DNA of 35,772 nucleotides from Deltaproteobacteria bacterium (lineage in GTDB: Bacteria > Myxococcota_A > Polyangia > Haliangiales > Haliangiaceae). The stretch is from NCBI GenBank assembly GCA_021413675.1, contig JAIOQA010000480.1:1-35772 (forward strand), read 5' to 3'. Below the pieces are notes generated by a model, which saw only the letters and a list, made by a program, of their open reading frames with translations, was not told the DNA's origin and searched no databases. The translations under genes and the position numbers were made by a program. This document shows positions 25,843 to 35,084 of the stretch, in pieces. Positions within the stretch are counted from its first letter, which is position 1; each line of letters begins with the position of its first letter.

Positions 25843-27456
25843 TTACAGATCGACCAGCACGCCCGGGTTCAGGATGCCGGCGGGATCGAGCGTACGCTTG
25901 ACCGCGCGCAGCGCCTCGGCGAACAGCGCCGGGCGCTCGCGATCGTACCAGGGGCGGTGGACCTTCCCGACGGCGTGGTGGTGGGTGATCGTGCCGCCCG
26001 CGGCGGCGAGCGCCTCGGAGGCCGCGGCCTTGATGACCCGCCACTGCGCGAGCTCGGCGCCCGGGCGCGCGCGCCCGAGGAACGTGTAGTAAGGCGCGGG
26101 CCCGTCGGGATAGACGTGCGTGAACCGGCACGACACCACGCCGCCGCCGCACTCGTCCTGGAGGGCGCGCTCGACCGCGGTGGTCACCGCCGCGTGCAGC
26201 GCCGGGAACCGATCCCAGGTGCACGCGGTCTCGAAGGTGTCGGCCAGCACGCCGATGGACACCAGCGCGCTCTGCAGGTACGGCGCGTCGAAGAACGCCT
26301 GGCGCCAGGAGCCCGCGAGCCCGCCCCGCCCGGCCGCGACCTCGGCGGCCTGCTCGTCGGTCTCGATCGGCCCGGTCGCGACCGTGCCGCGGTGATCCTT
26401 CGCGAGCTCGATGGCGCGCGCGAGCCACGGCCCGAGCGAATGATCCGCGGACTCGAACCCGAGCAGGAGCACGTGGGTGCCGTCCATCGACACGCGGTGG
26501 AGCAGCGCCTCCTTCATGTCGAGGAGGCGACAGTTGGTGGGGAACAGGCCCGACTGCGCGATCGCCCGCGCGGCCAGCACCGCGTCGTCCCACGCGGTGA
26601 ACTTGATCGACGCGGTGGCGCGCCAGCGCGGGCGCGGGTGGACGCGCATCCACGCCTCGGTGATCACGCCGAGCGTGCCCTCGCTGCCGAGGAACAGCCG
26701 CTCCGGCTGCGGCCCGGCGCCCGAGGCCGGCAGGCGGCGGGTCTCGATCAGGCCGCGCGGCGTGATCACGCGCATCGCCTCGCAGAGATCGTCGATGTGC
26801 GTGTAGACGGTCGCGAAGTGGCCGCCGGCGCGGGTCGCGAGCCAGCCGCCCAGGGTCGAGTGCGCGTACGACTGCGGAAAGTGGCGCAGCGTGAAGCCGT
26901 GCACCGCGAGCTGCTCGTCGAGCGCGGGCCCGAGCGCGCCCGCGGCGATGCGCGCGGCGCGCGACACCGGATCGACCTCGAGCACGCGATCCATGCGCGT
27001 GAGATCGATCGTGACGCGCGGGCGATCGCCGCCGTGCTCGACCCCGCCGACGACGCTGGTGCCACCGCCGAACGGCACCGCGGCGGCGCCGGTGGTGGCG
27101 GCCCAGTCGAGGACCTGCGCGACCTCGGCCTCGGAGGTCGGGTACGCGATCCAGTCGGGCGCGGCCGCGAAGTCGCCGGCGAACCCGCGGATGAGATCGG
27201 GGTAGCCCTTGCCGTAGGTGTGACCGGCGCGGGCGCGCGGCGACGCGTCGGAGATCGCCCCGAGCGCCGCCGGCGGCGCCGATCGCGCCTCGGGTAGCAC
27301 CAGGGTCGCGCCGGGGTCGTCGTGCGCCGGCAGCGGCCCGGGCACCGCCGGTCCGCCGCCGAGCAGCATGCCGGTCAGCTGCGCGAGCTGCTGGCGGTTG
27401 CGCAGATCGGGGAACCTGTCGACGGTGCCCCACGCCCAGATGCTTCGCTCACCCAT
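25843..27456 (-). CDS. FAD-binding oxidase, alkylglycerone-phosphate synthase-like
   Basis: 537 residues from ATG 27456. It starts with the W-x-W-G element seen in AGPS (SIWAWGTVDRF). The FAD-binding domain has YPTSEAEVAQVL, PFGGGTSVVGG (128-138), STLGGWLATRAGG (200-212) and GSEGTLGVIT (258-267). The C-terminal domain contains THHHAVGKVHRPWY, with the His cluster at 492-494 that matches the catalytic HHH of AGPS, and ends LDPAGILNPGVL. AGPS swaps the acyl chain of acyl-dihydroxyacetone phosphate for a fatty alcohol, making the ether bond of ether lipids. Myxobacteria are known to make ether lipids, and an AGPS homologue is known in Myxococcus xanthus. A D-lactate/glycolate-type oxidase is less likely given the HHH motif. 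First gene of the four-gene operon. Confidence 0.88.
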   Translation of the reverse strand: MGERSIWAWGTVDRFPDLRNRQQLAQLTGMLLGGGPAVPGPLPAHDDPGATLVLPEARSAPPAALGAISDASPRARAGHTYGKGYPDLIRGFAGDFAAAPDWIAYPTSEAEVAQVLDWAATTGAAAVPFGGGTSVVGGVEHGGDRPRVTIDLTRMDRVLEVDPVSRAARIAAGALGPALDEQLAVHGFTLRHFPQSYAHSTLGGWLATRAGGHFATVYTHIDDLCEAMRVITPRGLIETRRLPASGAGPQPERLFLGSEGTLGVITEAWMRVHPRPRWRATASIKFTAWDDAVLAARAIAQSGLFPTNCRLLDMKEALLHRVSMDGTHVLLLGFESADHSLGPWLARAIELAKDHRGTVATGPIETDEQAAEVAAGRGGLAGSWRQAFFDAPYLQSALVSIGVLADTFETACTWDRFPALHAAVTTAVERALQDECGGGVVSCRFTHVYPDGPAPYYTFLGRARPGAELAQWRVIKAAASEALAAAGGTITHHHAVGKVHRPWYDRERPALFAEALRAVKRTLDPAGILNPGVLVDL

Positions 27457-27521
27457 CGCGCCCCGAGTCGTACCACGGCGCGTCTTGCCGCCGGCGGCGG
27501 GCCGCGGCAACGTCCCCACCC

Positions 27522-27698
27522 ATGGAAGACTTGATCAACAACATGGTTGCGAAGGTGGGCATCGACAAGGCGACGGCCGAGAAGGTCATCGACTTCCTCA
27601 AGGAGCACGCCTCCGACGTCACGAAGTTCATCGCCGAGCACGGCATCCTGGACAAGCTCCCGGGCGGCCTGGGCGACACGCTCGGCAAGCTCCTGTAG
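27522..27698 (+). CDS. 58-residue amphipathic helical protein
   Basis: A short gene from ATG 27522 to TAG 27698. It begins MEDLINNMVAKVGI, continues with AEKVIDFLKEHASDVTKFI and ends GGLGDTLGKLL. Two or three amphipathic helices followed by a Gly/Leu-rich tail resemble the small bacterial DUF937/DUF2780-type proteins, whose role is unknown. Codons are GC-rich at third positions like those of neighbouring genes, which supports expression. It is divergent from the AGPS-like gene across 65 bp and lies 63 bp before the YbjN-like gene on the same strand. Confidence 0.7.
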   Translation: MEDLINNMVAKVGIDKATAEKVIDFLKEHASDVTKFIAEHGILDKLPGGLGDTLGKLL

Positions 27699-27749
27699 CT
27701 CCCGCGCGCGATCGCCGCGCCATTGCCCCGCGGCCCGCGACCACTGCGG

Positions 27750-27755
27750 TATTGT
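27750..27755 (+). promoter_or_regulatory. -10 element 6 nt before the YbjN/CesT-like gene (leaderless candidate)
   Basis: TATTGT is followed by CCGCGC and ATG 27762, so transcription would start at the start codon. TTGCCC at 27723-27728 is a possible -35, but its 21-nt spacing is too long to be convincing. Confidence 0.4.
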
Positions 27756-27761
27756 CCGCGC

Positions 27762-28190
27762 ATGGCCGCTGCCACTCCGACCCTCGCCTCGCTCCTCGCT
27801 GAAAGCGGGCTCGCCGACAAGGCCGAGTCGATCGACGACACCATGTACCGGCTCCAGTGGGGCTCGGCGTTCGTGATCGTCGGCACCTCGGGCCAGGCCC
27901 TGGTCGCGATCGCCCCGATGTTCCGCAACCTGCCCGCCGGCAAGGAGCTCGCGTTCTACCGCAAGCTCCTCGAGCACAACGCGTACATGGGCGGCATGGC
28001 GTCGTTCGCGATCCAGCCCGACGGCTGGGTCGTGCTGCACGCCGGGCGCCCGATCAAGGGCATCGACGCCGCCGAGTTCGCGGTGCTGGTCTCGGGCGTC
28101 GGCCGCTTCGCCGATCAGTTCGACGACGCGCTGATCGCCGAGTTCTGGGCCGGCGACGCCTCGGCGGCCGGCGCGACGATCGCCGAGTAG
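27762..28190 (+). CDS. YbjN/CesT-like small protein
   Basis: 142 residues from ATG 27762. The pattern of an N-terminal helix, a beta-hairpin with LQWGSAFVIVGTSG, another strand (ALVAIAPMF), the segment FYRKLLEHNAYMGGMASFAIQ, a strand GWVVLHAGRPI, and a long C-terminal helix (FAVLVSGVGRFADQFDDALI) matches the type III secretion chaperone (CesT) / YbjN fold. In the absence of secretion genes such proteins are usually of unknown function, perhaps binding a partner protein. The TAG is 4 nt before the next ATG, so it forms an operon with the zinc-ribbon membrane protein, its most likely partner. Confidence 0.8.
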   Translation: MAAATPTLASLLAESGLADKAESIDDTMYRLQWGSAFVIVGTSGQALVAIAPMFRNLPAGKELAFYRKLLEHNAYMGGMASFAIQPDGWVVLHAGRPIKGIDAAEFAVLVSGVGRFADQFDDALIAEFWAGDASAAGATIAE

Positions 28191-28194
28191 CGCG

Positions 28195-29331
28195 ATGCGC
28201 TGCCCGATCTGCGACAAGCCGACCGCGCAGTACGCCGCGCGCTGCGACGCGTGCGGCGCGGATCTCATGGATCCCGACGTGCGCGCGCTGGCCGGCCTGG
28301 CCGCGCCGGCGCCCGCGGGCAGCGAACGCGCCGCGCAGGAGGCCGCCGCCCACGGCGGCACCGCCAGCCTCGCGCGGGATCGCTACTTCGGCGTCAGCGC
28401 GGCGGGCCTCGCGAGCGGCCAGCACCTGGCGTGGCTGGCGTGGATCGGCGGGCTCGCGCTCGCGGCCACCTTCCTCGCGCCGCTCGATCCCGACTTCCGC
28501 GGGCTGCGCGCGCCGTGGAACCTGCTCGACGAGGGCCGCACGGTCGCGCTGATCGTGCCGCTGCTCTTCGGCGCGATCGGCCTCGAGATCGCGGTGCTGT
28601 CGAGGAAGGTCCCGGTGGTCGCGCGCGCCGGCGTGCTGGTCGGCGGCGGCCTGCTCGCGATCGCGCTCGGCCAGCGCGGCATCGCCGAGGGCGCGGGCAT
28701 GCCCGAGACCGGGCTGCTCCTGCCGTGGCTGGGCGCGGCGGTCGCCGGCACAGGCATCGTCGCGCGGCTCCTGCGCCCGCTCGATCGCCACGCGCGCTGG
28801 GTCATCCTCGCCGGCGCCGCGCTGTTCGCGGTCGGCATGCTCGTGCCGATCGCGTCGACCAACGCGCCGTTCGAGTGCGCGTGGTTCCAGAACGCCTGGC
28901 GCGGCGCCGCCCCGTCGCGCAGCGTCGCGGCGATGACGCTCGATCTGATGGATCACGCGACCATCGAGCTGCAACTGGTCATGCTGCTGCAGCTCGCGCC
29001 GTTCGCGCTGCTCCCGCTGGCGTTCGCGCTGGCGTGGAAGGCGCCGACCGGCGCGTGGGATCGCCCCGCGACGGCGCTGCGCCCGGTCGGCTGGGTGATC
29101 GTGCTGTTCGCGGTGCTCGCGATCGCGATGCTCGCGTTCGGCGCGACCAGCTACACCGGCTTCGGCGGCGGCTTCGAGTGGGACCGCCGCATCGTCGACA
29201 GCGACACGCTCGGCCGCGCGCTGATCGCCGGCCGGCTGCGCCTGGCGCTGCTCGCCTTCGGCGGCCTGACCTGGTTCGTCGGCGGCGCGACCGCGCTGTT
29301 CCTGCGGTTCGCGCCCGCGCCGAAGGCGTAG
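28195..29331 (+). CDS. Zinc-ribbon multi-pass membrane protein
   Basis: 378 residues. The N-terminus is a zinc ribbon, CPIC (C3, C6) and CDAC (C17, C20), followed by an Ala-rich linker to about residue 75. About eight hydrophobic segments follow, for example LAWLAWIGGLALAATFLA, VALIVPLLFGAIGLEIAVL, ALFAVGMLVPIAS, LVMLLQLAPFALLPLAFALA and VIVLFAVLAIAMLAF. The ribbon would face the cytoplasm if the first segment runs inward to outward. No transport or enzyme motif is seen. It is the second gene of an operon with the YbjN-like protein and converges with the histidine kinase, 9 bp away. Confidence 0.82.
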   Translation: MRCPICDKPTAQYAARCDACGADLMDPDVRALAGLAAPAPAGSERAAQEAAAHGGTASLARDRYFGVSAAGLASGQHLAWLAWIGGLALAATFLAPLDPDFRGLRAPWNLLDEGRTVALIVPLLFGAIGLEIAVLSRKVPVVARAGVLVGGGLLAIALGQRGIAEGAGMPETGLLLPWLGAAVAGTGIVARLLRPLDRHARWVILAGAALFAVGMLVPIASTNAPFECAWFQNAWRGAAPSRSVAAMTLDLMDHATIELQLVMLLQLAPFALLPLAFALAWKAPTGAWDRPATALRPVGWVIVLFAVLAIAMLAFGATSYTGFGGGFEWDRRIVDSDTLGRALIAGRLRLALLAFGGLTWFVGGATALFLRFAPAPKA

Positions 29332-29340
29332 GCGCCCCGA

Positions 29341-31344
29341 CTAGCGCGACGGCGCGATCAGCGCGAGCAGCTCGTCCGGCGTCCACGGCTTGCGCAGGAA
29401 CACCGTGCACGGATCGCCGGCGATCCGGTGCGCGATGTCGATCTCGGAGTAGCCGCTGCTCAGCACGACCCGGACGTCGGGGCGGATCCGGCGGATCGCC
29501 TCGAGGGCCTGGGCGCCCGACAGGTTGGGCATGCTCAGATCGAGCAGGACCGCGTCGATCCCGGCGGCGCGCTCGGTGAACACCTGGACCGCGTCGAGCC
29601 CGTCGACCGCGGTGAGCACCGCGTAGCCCTCGAGCTCGAGCACCTGGCGGGCGATCGATCGGATCGCCGCCTCGTCGTCGGCGACCAGCACGGTCCCGGC
29701 GATCACCGCGGCCGGGCGCGGCTCGGGCGGCGCGATCGCGGCGGCCTCATCGGCGAGCGCGCGCGGCAAGAGGACCTGGAACGTGGCGCCCTGCCCCGGC
29801 GCGCTGACCACCGCGATCGTCCCGTGGTGGCCGCGCAGGATGCCGAGCAGGGCGGCGAGGCCGAGGCCGCGCCCCGAGGCCTTGGTCGTGAAGAACGGAT
29901 CGAAGATCCGGGCGAGGGTCGCCGGCGTCATGCCGACGCCCGTGTCGCTGACCTCGAGGCACACGTAGCGCCCCGGCGCGACGCCGTCCCCGAGATACGT
30001 CGTCCGCAGGAACGCGCGATCGACGTCGACGACGTGGGTCCGCACGGTGATGACGCCGGCCTCGTCGCCGAGCGCATCGCTCGCGTTGGTGATCAGGTTC
30101 ATGATCACCTGCCGCAGCTGCGTGCCGTCGCCCTCGATGCCGGGCAGCGCGCGATCGAGCTCGAGGCGGAGCACCGCCTTCTTCGAGATCGCCGCGCGCA
30201 GGAGCGCCGCCATCTCCTCGACGACCGCGTTGAGCGCGATCCGCTCGACCACGAAGCGGCCCTTGCCGGAGTACGCGAGGAGCTGGCGCGTGAGGTCGGC
30301 CGCGCGCAGCGCCGCGATCTCGATGTCGCGCAGCGCCTCGAGCGCGGGCGCGCCCGCCGGCAGCCGGCGCATCGCGAGCCCCGCGTTGCCGAGCACGCCC
30401 ACGAGCAGGTTGTTGAAGTCGTGCGCGATGCCGCCGGCGAGCACGCCGAGGCTCTCGAGCTTCTGGCCGTGCAGGACCTTGTCCTCGAGCTCGCGCTGCT
30501 GGGTCAGATCGGCGACCAGCGCGAGCGCGCCCACCGTGATCCCGGCGTCATCGACGAGCGGGCTCGCCGCCATCGTCGTCCAGACGTCGCGACCGTCGCG
30601 GTGGCGCAGCCGGAACTCGTGGCGCTCGGCGACGCCGCGCTCGCGCCGCGCCATGTTCGCGCGCGCGGTCACCTCGGCGCGCGCGTCCATGAAGTCCCAG
30701 AGCGGGCGCCCGAGCATCTCGGCCGGGGTGTAGCCCAGCATCGCCGCCATCTGCTCGTTGACCAGCGTCGTGCGCGCCTCGAGGTCGATCGTCCACACGC
30801 CCTCCTGGCAGCAGTTCACGATCTGCCGGTAGCGCGCCTCGCTGCCCGCGATCGCCCGCTCGAACGCGTCGCGCTCGAGCTCGGTCGCGACCCGGTCGGC
30901 GAGCAGCTCGAGCACGGGCTCGATCGCGGGGTCGGGCAGCCGGGCGCGCACGTCGAGCGCGACCACCAGCCCGACGGTGCGGCCCTGGCGATCGCGCACC
31001 GGCGCGCCCCAGTAGCTCTCGACGCCCAGCTCGGCCAGCATGTGATCGGCCGGGAAGCGCTGCTGCACGCCCGCCGGGTAGTGGCACACGCCGCCGCCGA
31101 AGACGCCCTCGCACGGCGTGCCCTCGAGCCCGTAGGTGACCGGCGGCGCGAAGCCGTGGCCATCCCAGAGCGCGAGGACCTTGACCGTGCGCGTGGCAAG
31201 GTCGAGCGCGCCGACCAGCGCGTAGCGCACGTCGAGCAGCTCGGCCACGCTGCGCGCGAAGCCCCGGAAGAACTCCGTGCCCGAGGTCGAGGACGTCGCG
31301 CTGATCAGGCGCCGGACCGACTCGGCAAACCGCTCCATGCTCAT
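29341..31344 (-). CDS. Hybrid histidine kinase (GAF-PAS-HisKA-HATPase-receiver)
   Basis: 667 residues from ATG 31344; GGAGG at 31354-31358 lies 9 nt upstream. A GAF-like sensor spans about 1-155, with YALVGAL, SYWGAPVRDRQGRTVGLVVALD and possible sensing Cys78 and Cys87. A PAS domain follows at about 168-285 (RYRQIVNCCQEGVWTIDLEA). The dimerisation helix is LAGGIAHDFNNLL with phospho-acceptor His308. The ATPase domain has NLITNASDAL (416-425), DTGVGM, FDPFFTTK and GRGLGL. The C-terminal receiver has ADDE near 555-558, phospho-acceptor Asp602 in LLDLSMPN, and Lys652 in RKPW. No membrane segment, so it senses in the cytoplasm. No DNA-binding output domain or partner regulator is adjacent. Downstream of the PfkB gene on the same strand, 100 bp apart. 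Confidence 0.95.
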   Translation of the reverse strand: MSMERFAESVRRLISATSSTSGTEFFRGFARSVAELLDVRYALVGALDLATRTVKVLALWDGHGFAPPVTYGLEGTPCEGVFGGGVCHYPAGVQQRFPADHMLAELGVESYWGAPVRDRQGRTVGLVVALDVRARLPDPAIEPVLELLADRVATELERDAFERAIAGSEARYRQIVNCCQEGVWTIDLEARTTLVNEQMAAMLGYTPAEMLGRPLWDFMDARAEVTARANMARRERGVAERHEFRLRHRDGRDVWTTMAASPLVDDAGITVGALALVADLTQQRELEDKVLHGQKLESLGVLAGGIAHDFNNLLVGVLGNAGLAMRRLPAGAPALEALRDIEIAALRAADLTRQLLAYSGKGRFVVERIALNAVVEEMAALLRAAISKKAVLRLELDRALPGIEGDGTQLRQVIMNLITNASDALGDEAGVITVRTHVVDVDRAFLRTTYLGDGVAPGRYVCLEVSDTGVGMTPATLARIFDPFFTTKASGRGLGLAALLGILRGHHGTIAVVSAPGQGATFQVLLPRALADEAAAIAPPEPRPAAVIAGTVLVADDEAAIRSIARQVLELEGYAVLTAVDGLDAVQVFTERAAGIDAVLLDLSMPNLSGAQALEAIRRIRPDVRVVLSSGYSEIDIAHRIAGDPCTVFLRKPWTPDELLALIAPSR

Positions 31345-31353
31345 CGCGCGTGA

Positions 31354-31358
31354 CCTCC
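31354..31358 (-). promoter_or_regulatory. Ribosome binding site of the hybrid kinase
   Basis: GGAGG on the minus strand, 9 nt before ATG 31344 and 15 nt before the second in-frame ATG at 31338. It favours 31344 as the start. Confidence 0.6.
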
Positions 31359-31444
31359 GGGATCGTCCGCCACCGCCACCCACCGGACGCCCGCCAGCGC
31401 GGCGAGCAGACCACGACCCGCCGCGCCCGTCGACTCGCCGCTGC

Positions 31445-32383
<939 letters not shown>

Positions 32384-32394
32384 AAGGCTCCGAC

Positions 32395-32404
32395 CTGGTA
32401 CCAT
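32395..32404. promoter_or_regulatory. Overlapping divergent -10 elements around GGTACC
   Basis: The palindrome GGTACC (32397-32402) supplies TACCAT on the plus strand (32399-32404, 9 nt before GTG 32414) and TACCAG on the minus strand (32395-32400, 11 nt before ATG 32383). Two RNA polymerases could not occupy both at once. The two genes are 30 bp apart. Confidence 0.35.
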
Positions 32405-32413
32405 TCATCCCTC

Positions 32414-34660
32414 GTGGCGATCAATGCGCCTCCGGACCTGGAGATCGAAGCCCTGGCGACCGCCGGCCGGCACGCCGAGGCGGCCGCCCTGGCCCTCGAG
32501 CGCGGGCTGCCGGCCCGCGCGGCCGCGCTGTACGAGGCGATCTGGGAGTTCGGGCCGGCCACGAAGGCCGCCCGCCAGGCCGGGGATCGGCCGCTGGCCC
32601 TGCGCCTGGCCGCGGCCGCCCGCGACGACGCCGCGATCGCCGAGCTGACCGCCGAGCTGGGCGCCACCGACGACGGCACCCGCACCGCCCTCGACGTGCT
32701 GGCCAAGGCCCGGCGCCACGCCGAGGCGGCGGCGCTGGCCGAGAGGCTGGGCGAGGTCGACCGCGCGATCGATCACTACGAGCGCGCCCACCGCTACCTC
32801 GATGCCGGGCGGCTCCACGAGACGGCCGGGCGCGATCGCGAGGCCGGCCGGCTGTACGAGCGCGTGCTCGATCTCGGCAACGGCAGCGAGCGCGCCGCGG
32901 CGCTGGTCCGCCTCGGCCGGCTGCTCGCGCGCCGCGGCGACTACGACGCCGCGACCCGGTTCCTGCAGGACGCCGCGAAGGAGCCCGAGACCCGGGTCGC
33001 GGCGCTGGGCGATCTGGCCTACGCGCTCGCCGCCCTCGGCCTGCGCGACGCCGCGCGCGACGTGCTCGCCGAGCTGCGCCGCACCGGCGCCGACGTCGCG
33101 CCCGATCTCGATCAGCACCTGCGGGCCTGGCGCGAGGCCGCGCCCGCGCCGTCGGCGGTCACCAACCTGGTCGGCGGCCGCTACCGCCTCGGGCGGCTGC
33201 TCGGCGCCGGCGGCGCGGGCCGCGTGTTCTATGCCGACGACGAGGTCACCGGGCGGCCGGTCGCGATCAAGATGCTGCACACCCGCATCGGCGTGGCCTA
33301 CGAGCGCTTCGCGCGCGAGGCCAAGATCGCCAGCTCGCTGCGCCACCCCGCGCTGGTCGAGGTCTACGACGTCTCGATCGAGCAGGGCTACCTGGTGATG
33401 GAGTACCTGGCCGGCGGCTCGCTCGCGCAGCGCCTGGCCGCGGGCGATCGGCTCGGCGGCGCGCAGGTCCGGCGGCTCGCGCTCGAGCTGGTCGCGGGCC
33501 TCGAGGCCGCGCACCACCGCGGCATCGTCCACCGCGACGTGAAGCCGGCCAACGTCTTCTTCGATCAGCGCGGCGCGGCGCGGCTCGGCGACTTCGGCGT
33601 CGCCCACCTCATCGACCTCGGCCAGACCCAGACCGGCGGGCTCATCGGCACGCTCGCGTACATGGCGCCCGAGCAGATCACCGGCGCGCCGATCACGATC
33701 GCGGCCGATCTCTACGCGCTCGGCGTGACGCTATTCGAGGCGCTGACCGGGCGCCTGCCGTTCCTCGGCCCCGACTTCGTCGCCGAGCACCTCGGCGTCG
33801 CCCCGCCCCGCCCGACCGAGGTCGCGCCCGAGGTCGCCGCCGCCTGGGACGCGGTGATCGGCCGGCTCCTGCGCAAGGCGCCCAGCGATCGCCACGCCTC
33901 GCTGGGCGAGCTGCGCCGCGAGCTCGAGCACCTCGATCTCGGCACCCGCGCCGGCCCGACGGTGCAGCTGCCGCGCGCGCGCCGCACGACCGCGCCGCAC
34001 TCGATCGCCGCGCTGGCCGCGGATCAGCCGCCCGCCGAGCGCGCGCCGCGCTACCAGTTCGAGACGCCGCTCGGCGAGACCGCGCTGTCGACGCTGGCGC
34101 GCGCGGTCGACACGGTGCTCGATCGCTCGGTGGTGATCGAGCGGTTCGCGGCCGGCGATCCCGCCGAGCGCGCGCTGACCCGGGTGCGCGCGATGGCGCG
34201 GGCCCAGACGCCGTTCGTGCAGCGCGCGCTCGCGCTCGATCGCGTGACCCGCACGGTCGTGTTCGAGGCGCCGGCCGGCGCGCCCGCCGAGCGGCTGCCG
34301 CGCGCGCTCGCGCCCGCCGAGCTGGTGCGGCTGCTCAAGCGCCTCGCGCGCGCGACCGCGGCGCTGCACGAGGTCGGCGCGGTCCACGGCGCGATCGGCG
34401 CGAGCCACGTCGTGATCGACGACGCACAGATCCCCACGGTCATGGTCGCGGGCTCGATCGCCGCCGACGACGCCACGCCCGCCGACGACGCCGCCGCGGT
34501 GGTCGCGCTGATCGCGAACCTCATCGGCGCGCCGCCGACGCTGGCGGGCCTGGCCGCGCAGATCGCGCCGGGCGCGGCGGTGCCGGCGACCCTGGTCGAT
34601 GGCGCCGCGCTCTACGCGGTCGCGGATGCGCTCGAGCTGGCGGCGCTGACCACGCCGTAG
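32414..34660 (+). CDS. Ser/Thr protein kinase with N-terminal TPR-like repeats and C-terminal pseudokinase
   Basis: 748 residues from GTG 32414. Residues 1-240 are helical TPR-like repeats (AEAAALALERG, AIDHYERAHRYLDAGRLHETAG, DYDAATRFLQDA). The kinase domain (about 257-515) has every key element: glycine loop LLGAGGAGRVF, ATP-binding Lys286 in VAIKML, HRDVKPAN with catalytic Asp375, DFG at 393-395, and GTLAYMAPEQ. From about 545 a second, degenerate kinase-like domain runs to the end: LHEVGAVHGAIGASHVVID aligns with the catalytic loop but reads HGA at 658-660 instead of HRD, and no DFG or glycine loop is found. It is probably a regulatory or scaffold pseudokinase. No membrane segment separates the domains, so the protein is cytoplasmic, unlike PASTA-type kinases. 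Confidence 0.93.
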   Translation: MAINAPPDLEIEALATAGRHAEAAALALERGLPARAAALYEAIWEFGPATKAARQAGDRPLALRLAAAARDDAAIAELTAELGATDDGTRTALDVLAKARRHAEAAALAERLGEVDRAIDHYERAHRYLDAGRLHETAGRDREAGRLYERVLDLGNGSERAAALVRLGRLLARRGDYDAATRFLQDAAKEPETRVAALGDLAYALAALGLRDAARDVLAELRRTGADVAPDLDQHLRAWREAAPAPSAVTNLVGGRYRLGRLLGAGGAGRVFYADDEVTGRPVAIKMLHTRIGVAYERFAREAKIASSLRHPALVEVYDVSIEQGYLVMEYLAGGSLAQRLAAGDRLGGAQVRRLALELVAGLEAAHHRGIVHRDVKPANVFFDQRGAARLGDFGVAHLIDLGQTQTGGLIGTLAYMAPEQITGAPITIAADLYALGVTLFEALTGRLPFLGPDFVAEHLGVAPPRPTEVAPEVAAAWDAVIGRLLRKAPSDRHASLGELRRELEHLDLGTRAGPTVQLPRARRTTAPHSIAALAADQPPAERAPRYQFETPLGETALSTLARAVDTVLDRSVVIERFAAGDPAERALTRVRAMARAQTPFVQRALALDRVTRTVVFEAPAGAPAERLPRALAPAELVRLLKRLARATAALHEVGAVHGAIGASHVVIDDAQIPTVMVAGSIAADDATPADDAAAVVALIANLIGAPPTLAGLAAQIAPGAAVPATLVDGAALYAVADALELAALTTP

Positions 34661-34661
34661 C

Positions 34662-35027
34662 TCACCGACCGCGCGACTTCTCCACGCCGCGGAAGAACTC
34701 GATCGCGCCGAACACGAAGATGCCTGGCGCGATCAGGTACTCCCCGCCGCCGCGATCGATCGCGATCTTGTAGGTGATCGCGGTCAGCGCCAGGCCGATC
34801 GCGCAGAAGAACGCGCCGCCGAGCATGTGCGGCAGCCCGGCCCGGCGCTGGGCACGCCGCCGGTCCTCCAGCTCCACCACGAGCTCCGCCACCACGCGCG
34901 CGGCGACGTCGTACGCGAGCCCCTGGCCGACGAGCTCGGCCTCGACCATCTCCGCAGGGACGCCAGCCCGCAGCCGCACCGCGCCGTGGCGATAGTGATC
35001 CTGGGTCAATGGCGTCGACGTGGTCAT
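34662..35027 (-). CDS. Small two-helix membrane protein (paralogue 1 of a tandem family)
   Basis: 121 residues. The soluble N-terminal part has HYRHGAVRLRAGVPAEMVEAEL and the GLAYDVAARVVAEL helix. Two hydrophobic segments follow: LGGAFFCAIGLALTAITY and YLIAPGIFVFGAIEFFRGV, then a basic end. The H-G-A-x-R-L-x-A-G-x-P and FFRG motifs recur in the next two genes. Function unknown; the conserved N-terminal helix could bind a shared partner. It converges with the kinase gene: only one base separates the two stops. Confidence 0.78.
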   Translation of the reverse strand: MTTSTPLTQDHYRHGAVRLRAGVPAEMVEAELVGQGLAYDVAARVVAELVVELEDRRRAQRRAGLPHMLGGAFFCAIGLALTAITYKIAIDRGGGEYLIAPGIFVFGAIEFFRGVEKSRGR

Positions 35028-35084
35028 GGAGCCCCCGAGCGGCGGGTCGCCGCGCCCAGAGCAGACGCCCCCCGCGGCGGATGT

